NCBI RefSeq assembly: GCF_963169125.1 | Contig: NC_084797.1 | Location: 96,125,868 to 96,189,867, forward strand | Direction of reading: 5' to 3' | Source: Humulus lupulus | Lineage: Eukaryota > Streptophyta > Magnoliopsida > Rosales > Cannabaceae | Length of the DNA stretch: 64,000 bases | In this document: piece after piece, positions 12,058 through 24,688 of the stretch | Layout of the letters: the number at the start of each line of letters is the position of its first letter | Numbering within the stretch: position 1 is the first letter of the stretch | Notes under the pieces: generated by a model | Database searches by the model: none | What the model saw: the letters and a program-made list of their open reading frames with translations, nothing else | Told to the model about the DNA's origin: nothing | Program-made: the position numbers and the translations under genes

Positions 12058-14042
12058 AGATGTTTCAGATCTTATCACATATAGACATTCCTCTAGATTT
12101 CCTTTACAAACATGTGAACCATTTTTTTAAAATAATAACATAATTATTAGTAAAAGAAATAGAATAATATTATTCTAAACATTTTGAAACTTTAATTAAA
12201 GACAAATTCTAAGAGAGCAAGTAGGTTTTGAAATTATGAATAAAATAGATGTCTTTAAGAAATAAAAATTTATTTTCAATTAAATGAATTTTTGATTCTC
12301 CCACTACTCTGGCTTAAACAGAAGCCCTTAGCCTCACTCTCAGTGTGAACTCCCCTTTTTGAAAATCTCTCCAAGAGCTAAGCATTTGCAAATTAGAACA
12401 AACATGCTTTGTGGCTCCTGAATCTACTAACAACATATAGCATAAATCATATACATAAGAACATATCATAAACATAAACTATAAAACATATATCATAAAA
12501 GACTACAATGGCCATCATACTTCTTGGGGCTTGTTAACTAAGCAAGTCATATGCCCATAGATTTATGGGGTTTGCTAGCCAAGCAAGTCATATGCCCATA
12601 AATTATTGGGGCTTGCTAGCTAGACAAGTCATGTGCCCAAGGACTATAAACATACTATACATAATGTAAACGTAACATAACATAACATAAGATAACATAA
12701 CATAAGCATAACATATCATATAAACATATAAAATCTATCCTATTTTCCTTACCAAAACTGGGATATTTGAGAACAAGAGCGGGATTAGAACACCCCTAAA
12801 ACCAAAAGTAAGAATGGTGAGTTTCTAAAGAAAAGAGATGAAAGGAAACTAAACCATCAAAGAAGACACTTACCGAGAAGAACCTTAAATCAAAGAACTT
12901 AAACACCTAACCACAAAACCATAAATAGAAGTTAGGATCTGAAAAAAACTTAAGGAAAGCTAAGGAATCATAAAGAATAGAACTTATAAACAATAATACC
13001 TTGGATGAACTAGAACCGATCTACACTTCAATATCGAAAACACACTTTATCTCACTACCCAAGTGTTTATAAATCTTAAGATGATAAAGCTTTTATCCCC
13101 AAAACCAAAGTGTATCAATCTATAGAAATCCAAGCAACTTGAAGGCTCTAAACACAGCTGGAAGAATGAAGAAAAATGGCTGGGTACTAGGTCCTATCTA
13201 TAAAGTTCAAGGAATGAAAATATCTCCTTTTTAGCATGAATAAAATCATGAATATTAAATGAAAAATAATTGAATATTCGGTCAACAGATGCTTATGACT
13301 CGGTCAAAAATGTTCAGAGGCAAGTCAAGAGGTTAAGGGATGAATCAAACTCGAATTTCTCAGAGTTCGAAAAACTACACCTAGGGTCGATATATTGCCC
13401 ACCCTAGGAAATATATCGCCTGACCCTATATTCTGAGTGCTCGTGGTTTCGTTCATGCGAAGTGAACATGTTTTCCGTATCTCTCGTGCTACGATATATC
13501 GCTTCTAAGGCTGCGATATGTCGGCATACGTAGATAATTTAAACGCATTTTCACACGAATTTAGGATAATTAGAGTTGATTAATCAGGTTTGACTTAGTA
13601 ATATGTGAATCCAGCAAGTTCTGGAAGGGTCTAAAGCTTCTAGAGACTTCTATTATTGAGTTATCCATTTAAAATACTTAAATCCTCAAATAACCAAGAT
13701 TGTGACAAGTGTCATGTTCTTAATTGTTCTAGAAGATTCTAGAGTTTCTAGAACTTTCTTTAATTTAAACTATAAATAAACATGATTATGACAAGTGTCG
13801 TGCTCTTAATGGTTCTGTCTAAACCTTAGGTTATAATTAAAATATTTCTATGACCAAAAATATTAATCAAACCTTATGTTATAATTAACATTTCTAAACA
13901 ATAGAATAAACTTATAAAATCCATAACTATTGCTACGAGTGTCCTACTAAGTCCTGGTTTGAACTAAAATCCACGAAATCTAATATACTACAAACTACTA
14001 CTAACTGTCTAGCTACCTAAGTAAACATTCTTGGACTCTACA
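12058..14042 (-). repeat. 3' LTR of element E (left end cut by A)
   Basis: Bases 12650-14042 are a direct repeat of 15877-17269. It starts, on the minus strand, TGTAGAGTCC after a purine tract (revcomp of TTCTCCCCTACTACAAAG). It includes the 41-bp tandem repeat, an AACATA-rich run (12670-12720), and GATATATCGC motifs at 13387-13525. Bases 12058-12649 have no counterpart in the right LTR, which is truncated, so their LTR status is inferred. Confidence 0.7.
12526..12648. repeat. 41-bp tandem repeat, three units
   Basis: Three consecutive units start at 12526, 12567 and 12608. Each begins GGGG(C/T)TTG and contains AAGTCAT(A/G)TGCCCA. The units differ at a few positions. They lie inside E's 3' LTR. 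Confidence 0.85.
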
Positions 14043-14078
14043 ATTCTCCCCTACTACAAAGAATTTCATCCTTGAAAT

Positions 14079-15876
14079 TTACTTACCAAACAATTCCGGA
14101 TACCGATCTTGCATGTCGTCCTCCAACTCCCAGGTTGCCTCCCATTCAGAACTATTACTCCATAGGACTTTGACTATTGGAATACTCTTAGACCGTAATT
14201 CCTTCATCCCTCTATCTAGGATGCTAACTAGTCGTTCCTCGTAACTCAAGTCTTTCTGGAGTGCTATCGTATCATACTTGAGGACATGAGATGGGTCTGA
14301 CTCATATCTATGCATCATCGAGATGTGGAACACATTATGGCTGTCTGCTAGAGCTGGCGGTAGGGCTAATTTATATGCAACTGCTCCCACTTTTTCCAAT
14401 ATCTCAAAAGGACCTATAAACCTTGCCCAATCCATATTTCTTCTAACAGACTTGACTAGATGGAATAGTTAGCCAGCTTACCGATGACTACTTCTATTTC
14501 GGCACTAATTAGCTTCTATTGTACCGGCTTTTCTAATCCAGCTAATGTCGCTAGACTTCCATAGCTTTTCCTACTTAGCTCATCAGCAACTATGTTTGCC
14601 TTTCCCAGGTGGTATAGGATTTCACAGTCATAATCATTTACTAATTATAACCACCTGCGTTGTCTCATGTTGATCTCCTTTTGCGTGAAGAAATACTTTA
14701 AGCTTTTGTGGTCCGTATAAATCTCACACCGTTCTCCATAAAGATAATGGCGCCAGATTTTCAATGCAAAGACCACCGCTACCAACTCCATATCATGTGT
14801 TGGGTAGCGTTGCTCGTACTCCTTCAGCTGCCTTGAGGCGTAGGCTATCACCTTGTCATTCTGCATCAGCACACAACCAAACCCTTCCTTTGACGCATCG
14901 CTATAGACTACAAACTTGTCATTCGGTGTCGGTACACAAAGTATTGGTGCTGAGCACAACTTATCCTTAAGTAACTAGAAGCTCTCTTCACACTTATCAA
15001 TCCAGTTGAACCTCTATTGTTTTTGGGTTATGTTGGTAAGCGGAGTGGATATCTTAGAAAAACACTCTACAAACCTCCGATAATAGCCTGCTAGTCCCAT
15101 AAAACTTCTTACCTTGGACGTGTTCTTTGGTCTTGGCCAATCCTTCACAGCCTCTACTTTAGTTGGGTCTACAGCAACTCCTTCCTTGGATACTATGTGG
15201 TCGAGGAATGCTACTTGTGAAGGCCAAAATTCGCTTCTTGAACTTGGCGTAAAGTTGATGCTCTTTTAGTCGTAACGAGATCAATCTTAAATTTTCCTCG
15301 TGCTCGTCTTCGTCCTTTGAGTAAACCAAAATATCGTCGATGAACACTACGACGAATTTGTCCAAGTAATCCTTGAAGACCCTATTCATTAAATCCATGA
15401 ATGCAGCTGGAGGGTTGGTAAGACCGAAAGACATAACTAGAAACTTGTAATGCCCATAACGGGTTCTAAAAGCTGTCTTAGGAATATCCTCTTCCCGTAC
15501 CTTGAGCTGATGATACCTGGACCACAGATCAATCTTTGAAAACGCGGTTGCTCCTCGAAGTTGATCAAACAAGTCGTCAATCTGGAGTAGTGGGTACTTA
15601 TTCTTAATCGTCACTTTATTCAACTCGCGGTAATCTATGCACAACTGCATACTTCCGTCCTTCTTCTTCACAGATAGAACCGGTGCTCCCCATGGTGAAT
15701 GGCTCGGTCTAATGAGTCCCAAGTCTAAGAGTTCTTGTAGTTGCATCTTTAACTTCTTGAGTTCGATAGGTACCATCTGGTATGATGCCTTGGAGAAAGG
15801 CTCGGTGCCTGGTACTAGTTCGATTGTGAAGTCAATTTCCTGAGTCGGCAACAGTCCTGGTAAGTCGTCAGGAAAT
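14079..15876 (-). pseudogene. Pol remnant of element E: RT, RNase H and chromodomain without integrase core
   Basis: Reverse transcriptase on the minus strand (about 15876-15230) has [24 protein letters not shown] and [12 protein letters not shown] frameshift follows near 15235. RNase H follows at 14959-14645 ([25 protein letters not shown]). Next is a short piece of the RNase H/integrase linker to about 14450. The sequence then jumps to the integrase C-terminus (RFIGPFEILEKVG) and a chromodomain (SILDRGMKELRSKSIPIVKV..WSN..EWEATWELED, ending 14079). The integrase zinc domain and DDE core are gone. At its start, pol joins LTR sequence near 15876 with a shared ATACTA, removing gag and protease. 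The chromodomain places E in the chromovirus branch, in a different family from A, B and C. Confidence 0.85.
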
Positions 15877-17269
15877 ACTATACATAATGTAAACATAACA
15901 TAACATAACATTAGATAACATAACATAAGCATAACATATCATATAAACATATAAAATCTATCATATTTTCCTTACCAAAACTGGGATATTTGCGAACAAG
16001 AGCGGGATTAGAACACTCCTAAAACCAAAAGTAAGAATGGTGAGTTTCTAAAGAAAAGAGATGAAAAGGAAACTAAACCATCAAAGAAGAAACTTACCTA
16101 GAAGAATCTTAAATCAAAGAAATTAAAAACCTAACCACAAAACAATAAACAGAAGTTAGGATCTGAAAAAAAAAGCTTAAGGAAAACTAAGGAATCATAA
16201 AGAATAGAACTTATGAATAATATTACCCTGGATGAACTAGAACAGATCTACACTTCAATATCGACAACATAATTTAACTCACTACCCAAGTGTTTATAAA
16301 GCTTAAGATGATAAAGCTTTTATCCCCAATACCCAAGTGTATCACTCTATAGAAATCCAAGCACCTTGAAGGCTTTAAACATAGCTTGAAGAATGAAGAA
16401 AAATGGCTGGGTACTAGGTCCTATCTATAGAGTTCAACGAATGAAAATATCTCCTTTTTGGCATGAATAAAATAATGAATATTAAATGAAAAATAATTGA
16501 ATATTCAGTCAATAGATGCTTAAGACTCGGTCAAAAACGTTCAGAGGCAAGTCAAGAGGTTAAGGGATGAATCAAGCTCGGATTTCTCAGAGTTCAAAAA
16601 ACTACACCCAGGGTCGATATATTGCCCACCCTAGGCAATATATCGCCTTACCCTATATTCTGAGTGCTCGTGGTTTCGTTCATGCGAAGTAAACATGTTT
16701 TCCATATCTCCCGTGCTACGATATATCGCTTCTAAGGCTGCGATATGTCGACATACGTAGATAATTTAAACGCATTTTCACACGAATTTAGGATAATTAA
16801 AGTTGATTAATCAGGTTTGACTGAGTAATACGTGAATCCAGCAAGTTCTGGAAGGGTCTAGAGCTTGTAGAGACTTCAATTATTGAACTATCCATTTAAA
16901 ATGCTTAAATCCTCAAATAAACAAGATTGTGACAAGTGTCATGTTCTTAATGGTTCTGGAAGATTCTAGAGTTTCTAGAACTTTCTTTTATTTAAACTAT
17001 AAATGAACATGATTATGACAAGTGTCATGCTCTTAATGGTTCTATCTAAACCTTAGGTTATAATTAAAACATTTCTATGACCAAAAATATTAATCAAACC
17101 TTATGTTATAATAAATATTTCTAAACTATAGGTTAAACTTATAAAATCCATAACTATTGCTACGACTGTCCTACTAAGTCCCGGTTTGAACCAAAATCCA
17201 CGAAATCTAATATACTACAAACTACTACTGACTATCTAGCTAGCTAAGTAAACATTCTGGGACTCTACA
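15877..17269 (-). repeat. 5' LTR of element E (truncated at its pol-side end)
   Basis: Near-copy of 12650-14042, including the AACATA-rich run (15890-15940) and the GATATATCGC motifs (16614-16751). It lacks the portion matching 12058-12649. The outer end ACTCTACA is intact at 17269. Confidence 0.8.
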
Positions 17270-18449
17270 CTAGGGGGCAAGTCGCAACCCACTAAGCCAA
17301 GTCATGACCCGCCTAGAGATTTTAGTCTGAGAATTGTTTCTAGAATGGGCAAGGTTCAGAGGTTCGAATCTAGGCGCTCGGGACAATTTCTACTACCCGG
17401 TTTAGTAGAAATTGGGGTCCTGGAGGCTGGTTTTTATCTCCTAAATATTTATTTGGATTTGAAGTTAACAATTACCCATTGGAGACTGTCACTAGGTTTA
17501 TCACCAAGGCTCAGGGTTGAGAATAATGCTCGGAACAATTTCATTTTCTCCACTCAGAATTAAAGGTAAGAAAACTGCACCCTTGTGTGGCTATGTTGGG
17601 ACTGAGATTCCCTGTATTCGAATACATATGCTTTTATAATTATGATAATGCCATGTGAGCATGAAATGAACGGCCTAAGATTGTCGAGGCTGATAATTTG
17701 CGCACAAGATGCGGCTCGACCACTGTGACTTGTGGTCAGCTATATAAACACTGGACTCGGCCTAAGTGAGCCGGAGTCAGTGGGTTAAACTATGGGTGCG
17801 GCCTAAGGGTGTCAACCCTGAGTATTGTATGATGATTGTGATAAATTTTTTAATATAAATATGTTTACTGTAGTAAATTTGATGCTGATAGCTTGTTGAA
17901 TATTTGGATGAATGTTTGGTGATTCATGGACTATTATCACTGATTATGTGTCTACTATGGCCTGCTAAATATCTAGTTATCTGTCTTGTGAATTTTTTGT
18001 TTATCATTATTGATTATGCTATGCTGTTATGATTTTCTTGATGGGCCTTGGCTCACGGGTGCTACGTGGTGTAGGTAAAGGCAAGGGTAAGATGGACCAA
18101 CCATGAGTTAAAGGGCTCTGGGGGCAAGGTGTACATTGTCAGTTGCTTGTCCGCCACGACCAAGGGATTATACAGAGACAGAAAACCTAAAATTTATATT
18201 TTCCATTAGAATGGCCTTTGGTTATACATAAATTTTGGAGGTTTGTAAATTTGTCCTTTAAACCCTGTTTTTGGGATCCCATGTACTAAACATTTATTTT
18301 AATAAAAAGTATCTATTTATGACAAAAATTATTTAACCCTAACTTGTTTATGACTTTAGGTTCATATTTTTATTCAAATGACTTGATTAGCAAGTCTTGC
18401 AATATTTTAAACACATAATCTAACGATCTTTGTTATCCAAGGCATTACA
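17270..18449 (+). repeat. 5' LTR of element B, right part
   Basis: Matches 43265-44383, the end of B's 3' LTR, from GGGGCAAGTC onward, and ends GGCATTACA just before the primer site. The first part of the LTR is displaced beyond the left edge by the E/A/T1 insertions. Relative to this copy, the 3' LTR lacks about 90 bases near 44130. The short ORF at 17345-17563 has no recognisable domain. Confidence 0.8.
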
Positions 18450-18452
18450 ACT

Positions 18453-18464
18453 TGGTATCAGAGC
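18453..18464 (+). promoter_or_regulatory. tRNA-Met primer binding site of element B
   Basis: TGGTATCAGAGC lies four bases after the LTR end, as in A and C. The leader from here to the gag start at 18835 shows no coding sequence. Confidence 0.85.
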
Positions 18465-18834
18465 GGTCTAGGTTTAAGGGTTCCTGAAGATTGACTGGAT
18501 ATGTACACTCGCCGCTAAAGACCAGCTCGACTCAGGGTTTGGTAATTGTATATATGTGATTATATGTTTAAATGAGAGAAAGGAATATGAATTCTTTATT
18601 ACATGATTAATAGGGAGCATGAGATATTGATAGAGCTTGGCCCTTGACTTTTGTGTGATTATATTGAGGTGTGCTTATTATCATTGTTGTGCATATGGAT
18701 GAATATTTGAATAATTATTTGTGTCTTGATTGCTTGTGATTGGTTGATTTCCAATGGTGGATCATGGAAAGATTGTTACCCTGTCATCATTGTCTGACTG
18801 TCAAGTCATTAATTGCAAATAAACTTGGATAACT

Positions 18835-21800
18835 ATGCATCCAAGGCGATCTATACGATTAGCCGGCATAGGGTCTGAGGCTTGAGAGAATGACAAGGCC
18901 CAGAACCCTCTGCCAGTCCCTGAGAACTGGCAGCAGATACTTGCAAACATGCAAGCCTGGTTACAGAGCCAGAAAGAGCAGATCCGTCTTCTAAGACAGT
19001 AGGCTCCGTCAGGGGGTGCTGCAACTATTTTGCCACCTGCTCTGGCACCAGTTGTTCAGACACCTATGATTGGAAACAGATAGGAGCCCTTGTATGAACG
19101 ATTCAGGAGGAAGCATCCTCTAACCTTTAAGGGGAAACCAGATCCCTGAAGGCTGAACAGTGGATGCCCTAGATTTCATGAGGGTGGAAGGTAATGACAG
19201 GGTGGCATGTGCCACCTATAAGCTGAGAGAGGATGCCCTCATTTTGTGGGAAGTGGTATCACAGATCAGAGATATTTCTACTCTTACTTGGGAGGGGTTC
19301 ATAGACTTGTTCAGCCAGAAGTACTATAATGTTGCCATCAAGGCAGCGAAAGTAAATGAATTTGTGGGGTTAGTGCACGGAAATATGACAGTTACAGAAT
19401 ACACCATGAATTTTGATAGGCTTGCAAAGTTCGCACCAAACCTAGTGCCTACTGACACAGCTAAGCAGGACAATTTCATCGGAGAGCTCAATGTAATGAT
19501 AGTCTGAGATGTGAGAATTATAGCAGTACCTAGGTGGACGACTTATGCCCAGGCTGTCGAGAAGGCTCTTACTACTGAGGAGGTGGAGAATAAGATTTAG
19601 AGGGAGAACACTGTGAGACAGGAATTCACAGGACAGTGCCTCCACATTCAGGGTCTGGTAGGGGCGGAGGCTCCAAGATCTAAAGAGGAAGGCCCTAGGC
19701 CGATCCTGATAAGAGGGGTCGGGTGCTTAGGGTGGCCACCAGGGAGGTGGTGAGACATGGAGAAGCTATCCAGAGTGCACGAGGTGCAAAAGATGCCATC
19801 CTGGCGAATGTTAGGCCAAGGCCTGCTATGTGTGTGGGGTGGTGGGACACCACAAGAAGGACTGCTCAACAGTGAAGAAAGGGGAAGTAGGGAAGGTGGA
19901 AAGCGTGACTCCAGCTCGAGTGTTCACCTTGACGTAGGCAGAGGCCGAGACTAGTCCCTTGGTGGTAACAAGTATGCTTTCTAGTGCTGGCTCTCCTTTT
20001 ACTGTATTGATTGACTCTAGTGCTACACATTCATTTGTTTCTAGTAAGGTGATTGATAGATTGTGTAGACCTAGTGAGTATTATACTGCGGGGTTCGGTA
20101 CTATATTGCCTACAAGGGAACTAGTAGTTTCTAGAAAATGGATTAGAGCATTGCCAGTGATGGTTGATGGTAGGGAGCTATCTGTAGACTTAATTAAGTT
20201 AGGTATGGATGATTTCGACATGATTCTTGGGATGGATTGGTTGGTCAGATATGGGGCTACTATTGATTGCACGAAGAAGATGGTGACTTTTGTGCCTGAG
20301 GGAGAAGATCCCTTTGTTTTCGCGGGTGCGACACATGAACCACGCATACCCATGATATCCGCTTAGAATGCTAGAGACCTATTACAGGGATATTGTATAG
20401 GTTTTCTAGCTAGTGCGGTGGATACCACCAGAGTTTTTCCAGGAGGGTCGGGAGAGACCAGATTAGTTCGTGAGTTCTTGGATGTGTTCCTTGAGGATTT
20501 ACCAGGGCTGCCCTTGCATAGGGAGATTCAGTTCATCATTGAGTTAGGGTCGGGGACAGAGCTAGTATCAAAAGTACCATATAGAATGACTCAAGCAGAG
20601 ATGAAAGAATTGAAGATATAGTTGCAGGAACTGCTTGACTTGGGGTTTATCAAGCCCATTTACTCGCCATGGGGTGCTCCGATTTTGTTTGTGAAGAAGA
20701 AGGACGGAACTCTGAGGTGTTTATAGATTACAGAGAGTTAAACAAGTTGACCATCAAGAATAAATACCCTTTACCAAGGATTGGTGACTTGTTCGATCAG
20801 TTACGGGGAAAGATGGTGTTCTCGAAGATTGATCTTCAATCTAGTTATCACCAGCTGAAGATCAAGGATGAGGATATACCAAAGACGGCCTTCCGAATGA
20901 GGTATGGGCATTATGAGTATCTGGTCATGTCGTTTGGTTTGAGCAATGCCCCAGTAGCATTCATGGACCTGATGAACAGGGTGTTCAAGGAAATCTTGGA
21001 TAAGTTTGTGATTGTCTTCAACGACGACATCCTAGTGTACTCTAGTTCAGAGATAGAACATGAACAACATCTACGACAAGTCTTGTAGAGGTTGACAGAG
21101 CCTCGATTGTACGCTAAGTTTAAGAAGTGTGAGTTTTGGCTACCAGAAGTGACATTCCTTGCACATATTGTTGGTGAAGATGGGATTAAGGTGGAGGCAG
21201 TTAGAGATTGGTCGAGGCCAAGGAACGCCTTAGAGGTTAGGATCTTCCTCTAGCTAGCGGGTTATTATAGACGGTTTGTGAAAGGATTTTTGAAGATTGT
21301 TGCATCGATGACAGAATTGACGCGGAAGAATCTGAAGATCGTCTAGTCAGACAAGTGTGAGAATCGCTTTCAACAATTGAAGTGAGACCTTATCACAGTA
21401 TCTGTGTTGAGTCTTCCTTTGGAGGGAGGGAAGTTTGTGGTATATTGTGATGCATGGAGACTGGGATTGGACTGTGTGTTGATGCGGAATGAGAATGTTA
21501 TAGCTTATGCATCATGATAGCTGAAGGACTATGAGCAGTGGTACCCTACCCATGATCTGGAATTGGCAGCAGTGGTATTCGCACTGAAAGTGTGGCTACA
21601 TTATTTGTATGTAGAGAAAGCGAGATATACACTGATCACAAGAGTTTGAAGTATTTCTTCACCCAGAAGGATTTGAACATGAGGTAGAGGCGTTGGCTAG
21701 AGTTGGTGAAGGATTATGATTGTGATATCCCTTATCACCCAGGGAAAGCCAATGTAGTAGCAGATGCATTGAGCCGGAGGGTCCCGGGACAGTTGTTTAT

Positions 21801-22395
21801 CTCTACACGAATATCGAGAGAATTGGCTGATGAGATGTCCAGAGAAAGGATAGAGTTAGTTGTGGGGCGGTTAGCCAACATTACTTGATAGTCCTCTTTG
21901 CTAGAGTAGATTAAGGAGGGTCAGATGGTTGGTACACAGTTGCAGGAAGTTATAGGGAAGGTCTTAGCTGGAGTAGCTAAGGACTATTCTATTTCAGAGA
22001 CTGGGTTGTTACGGTATAAGGGTCGGATATGTGTCCCAATTGATATGGGGATTAGGCGAGAGATACTTGATGAATCCCATACTACACCATACTTACTCCA
22101 TCCAGGCACTACGAAGAAGAAGAAGGATGTAGTGGTGGCCTGGGATGAAGAAGGATGTAGTGGTGGCCTGGGATGAAGAAGAAGAAGGCTCTACGTAGGT
22201 TGTATTGGTGGCCTGGGATGAAGAAGGATGTAGTGGAGTATGTGGCCAAGTGTTTAACCTATCAATAGGTGAAGGCTGAGGATCAGCGACCAGTGGGATT
22301 GCTACAACCTTTGGGTATTCCTGAGTGGAAATGCGAGGAGATTATGATGGATTTTGTGGGAGGCTTACCCAGGACCGTGGGGCTACACGACTCGG
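18835..22395 (+). pseudogene. Gag-pol of element B, first part (gag to integrase core start)
   Basis: ATG at 18835 opens a gag like C's, soon broken by stops. Gag core at 19160-19507. CCHC knuckle [14 protein letters not shown] at about 19826-19867, in a shifted frame. Protease at 19959-20366 (LIDSSATHSFV, Ser where C has the catalytic-triplet Gly). Reverse transcriptase at about 20640-21088, with [10 protein letters not shown] where relatives have FIDD. RNase H remnants at 21410-21690. Integrase zinc region from about 21703. Around 22123-22180 a 28-base unit of the zinc region is tandemly duplicated. Many nonsense codons and several frameshifts show this is the oldest Gypsy copy in the window. 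The frame is interrupted after GLHDS at 22395 by element C and resumes at 31875. Confidence 0.85.
22391..22395. repeat. Target site duplication of element C, left copy (CTCGG)
   Basis: Identical to CTCGG at 31870-31874 on the other side of C. Removing C and one copy restores continuity of B's integrase (GLHDS joined to VWLIVDRYT). Confidence 0.95.
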
Positions 22396-24652
22396 TGTAA
22401 CGCCCTGGATAGCCAGGACCGCTACACTGTGTGTTTATAAAGTGCCAGACTCGCTAATCAAGTCATTAAAGTAAAAACGTGTTATTGAAATAGTAGAGGA
22501 ACTAGGGTTAAAAGCGTTTTGGTCTCAAAAGATACATTTTCATTACTAAACATTGTTTATGTACATGGGATCCCAAAAACGACAGTTTAAAAGCCATTTA
22601 CAAAAGTTACAAAGTTTATATACATTAACAGCCATACTAAGGCAAAATGAGCAGTTAGGTGATCTCTGTCCTGACACACTCCTCGATCATGGTGATCGAA
22701 CGACTGGTTATGTACAGTTCACTTCGGAGCTCTCCGCCTCAGGCCTGGTCCAACTTGCCCTTGCCTTTACCTGCACCATGTAGCACCCGTGAGCCAAGGC
22801 CCAGCAAGAACACATATCAACAATAGAACATGCACATTTAGCTGTCAAGTCAATCTCACATATGGCATCTCATAAACTTCAAGCATATCGATAGTCAAGT
22901 ATTTCATATACAAAGCATATCAACTCATATAACACAATGCACAGATGATAACCAGGGCTAGCGCTCTCAAGCTGCCCCCTCTGTTATCCTTTCGTTTCTG
23001 GCTCCCAGTGGCCAATTTGCGTCCCATGCGCTAAATTCATGAACGGTACTCTTAGACCGCTTACACGTGTCCCTTGGCATAATACCAACGATGACACCAA
23101 ACAAATCTCGGGAGCACTTAGTCCCATCGCATTTATACATTCGGGTGCAGTGTTCTTACCTTTAGCTTTCAAATGGGTTAGTTACAGGCGATACTCTTTG
23201 AGCGCGATCTGATCCTCGAGCCCTAGCTCAACACCTAGTCACAACCATGAAGAAAGACACCGTTAACAACCTTAAATGAGCTTCCAAGCCAAGTTCTAGT
23301 ACTCGGAACATTGAACTTCACCAAATATGGTAAAAGACTCAACCCCGAGCACCCTAGGTTAAATTCCCAAGCCTAAAATCTCAAAATCCCAAAATCCTTT
23401 AAGCGCCGCGGCATAGGCCACCCATGCCGCGGCATGGCCCCCAAACAGAGCCACCCAAGACACAAAAACAGGTAAGGGCCGCGGCATTGCTTGGACCATG
23501 CCGCGGCCCGCCCTCCTTCCTCAGCATGCAACACCCCTTGAAGGGCCGCGGCTCTCCAAGAACCATGTCGCGGCCCGACCCTTCGAACCCAGAAAAAATA
23601 CCATTTTCAACCTCCAAACCTCACCTAAAGCTATCCCAAAGCCCCCAAACCAAAACCAATTAACTCCCAACCTTTTTAACATGATCTAAGCAACATAATT
23701 CCCCAGAAAACACAGCCCAACACACTTCAATTTCTTCCTTCCAACTTCTGAAATCCAAACCCAAAGAACTTAAAACCAGCCATGCTAACCCCCAAATTCA
23801 ACCATCAAATTGTAATTTAAACCTTACCTCAGTTGCAGAATCGATTCTCCAAGAGTTCCCTGACCTATCTTCAAAGTCCCTAGCCTCAATTTCCACCTTG
23901 AATATCAAAACCATAACAATTTAAAACTCAGTCATTTCTTTAAGTTCCTAACCCCAAAACAAAAATTCAGAACTTACCTTAGCTCTATCTCAGACCTTGA
24001 TCAGTTCTTGAGCTAATCCCCCAAATTACTTCCTTCAATTCCCAAAGACACAGCTCAATCCCAGCAGTTCCCTCTCAAACTTAGTAGTTTCTCCTTTGTT
24101 TTTTTTTTGTGTTTTCCTTCCTTTGGTTTCCTTTGAGCGTGTAAGTGAGCTGAGAGAGGTATACTTAGTCGGTTTGTGTTTTCTTCTAAAGACTTCCTTA
24201 AGTCTAACTTATCCATTAAGTTAATCCCAAGGCTCGGGGTACCGAAACCGTCCCCGAGGCCAAAATGGTAAAATCCCCCAATATTCCCGCTTAGACATCC
24301 TAACCTCAAATATATCTCCAATTATTTATTTTCATCACCCGATAGTCCAAAACACTACCTGATACCTAGAATACCCCTGACTTGCCCAAAATCAATTATA
24401 ATACCCCGTTGTGACTTTTCCCACTATCTAGCCCTAGGATCGCCTTGAGTCGCCAGCTGTAGATTTATCCACATCATAATGTGGTTCTCGCATATATCTC
24501 AAACATTTATATCACATCATTTAATATAATCAATTATCATATAAGCTTCATTAAACATATAATTACTCATTAAATCACAATTATTCCAGGAATGCCCTCC
24601 TGGCACACTAATCAAGGCCCTTAAGCCTTATTAGTGAATTTGGGTCGTTACA
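22396..24652 (-). repeat. 3' LTR of element C (2257 bp)
   Basis: Starts TGTAACGCCC and ends GGGTCGTTACA on the plus strand. Nearly identical to 29612-31869. It contains six CCGCGGC-type motifs at 23404-23576. Short ORFs inside it (22553-22783, 23399-23689, 24055-24321) recur in the other LTR and have no known domain. Confidence 0.95.
23404..23576. repeat. Palindromic CCGCGG cassette in the LTR of C (left copy)
   Basis: Six CGCGGC motifs, five of them as CCGCGGC, occur in about 170 bases, several extended to GCCGCGGCAT or its complement ATGCCGCGGC. The same block recurs at about 30620-30792 in the other LTR. Confidence 0.75.
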
Positions 24653-24672
24653 ACTATCCCCTCCTAATGAGA
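24653..24672 (-). promoter_or_regulatory. Polypurine tract of element C
   Basis: The minus strand reads a purine-rich AGGAGGGGATAG immediately before the LTR start TGTAACGACC. It is the primer for plus-strand DNA synthesis. Confidence 0.8.
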
Positions 24673-24688
24673 ATTTCGTCCTCGAAAT

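Larger units (their letters stand above)
12058..17269 (-). mobile_element. Ty3/Gypsy element E, heavily deleted
   Basis: Minus-strand element with direct LTR repeats at the left (12058-14042) and right (15877-17269), and only about 1.8 kb between them. The left end has been displaced by the insertion of A. On the right it ends ACTCTACA at 17269 and directly joins B's 5' LTR. The simplest reading is E inserted in B's LTR, then A inserted in E's LTR. Gag, protease and most of integrase are missing. Confidence 0.75.

Noticed and set aside
12058..17274. Target duplication for E between 12056-12060 and 17270-17274
   Set aside because: CAAGA and CTAGG do not match. The left flank belongs to the inserted element A, so E's true left flank is outside the window.
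22553..24321. Short ORFs repeated at 22553-24321 and 29769-31538 as a duplicated gene pair
   Set aside because: They fall inside the two LTRs of element C and are copies because LTRs are copies; no domain is recognisable.
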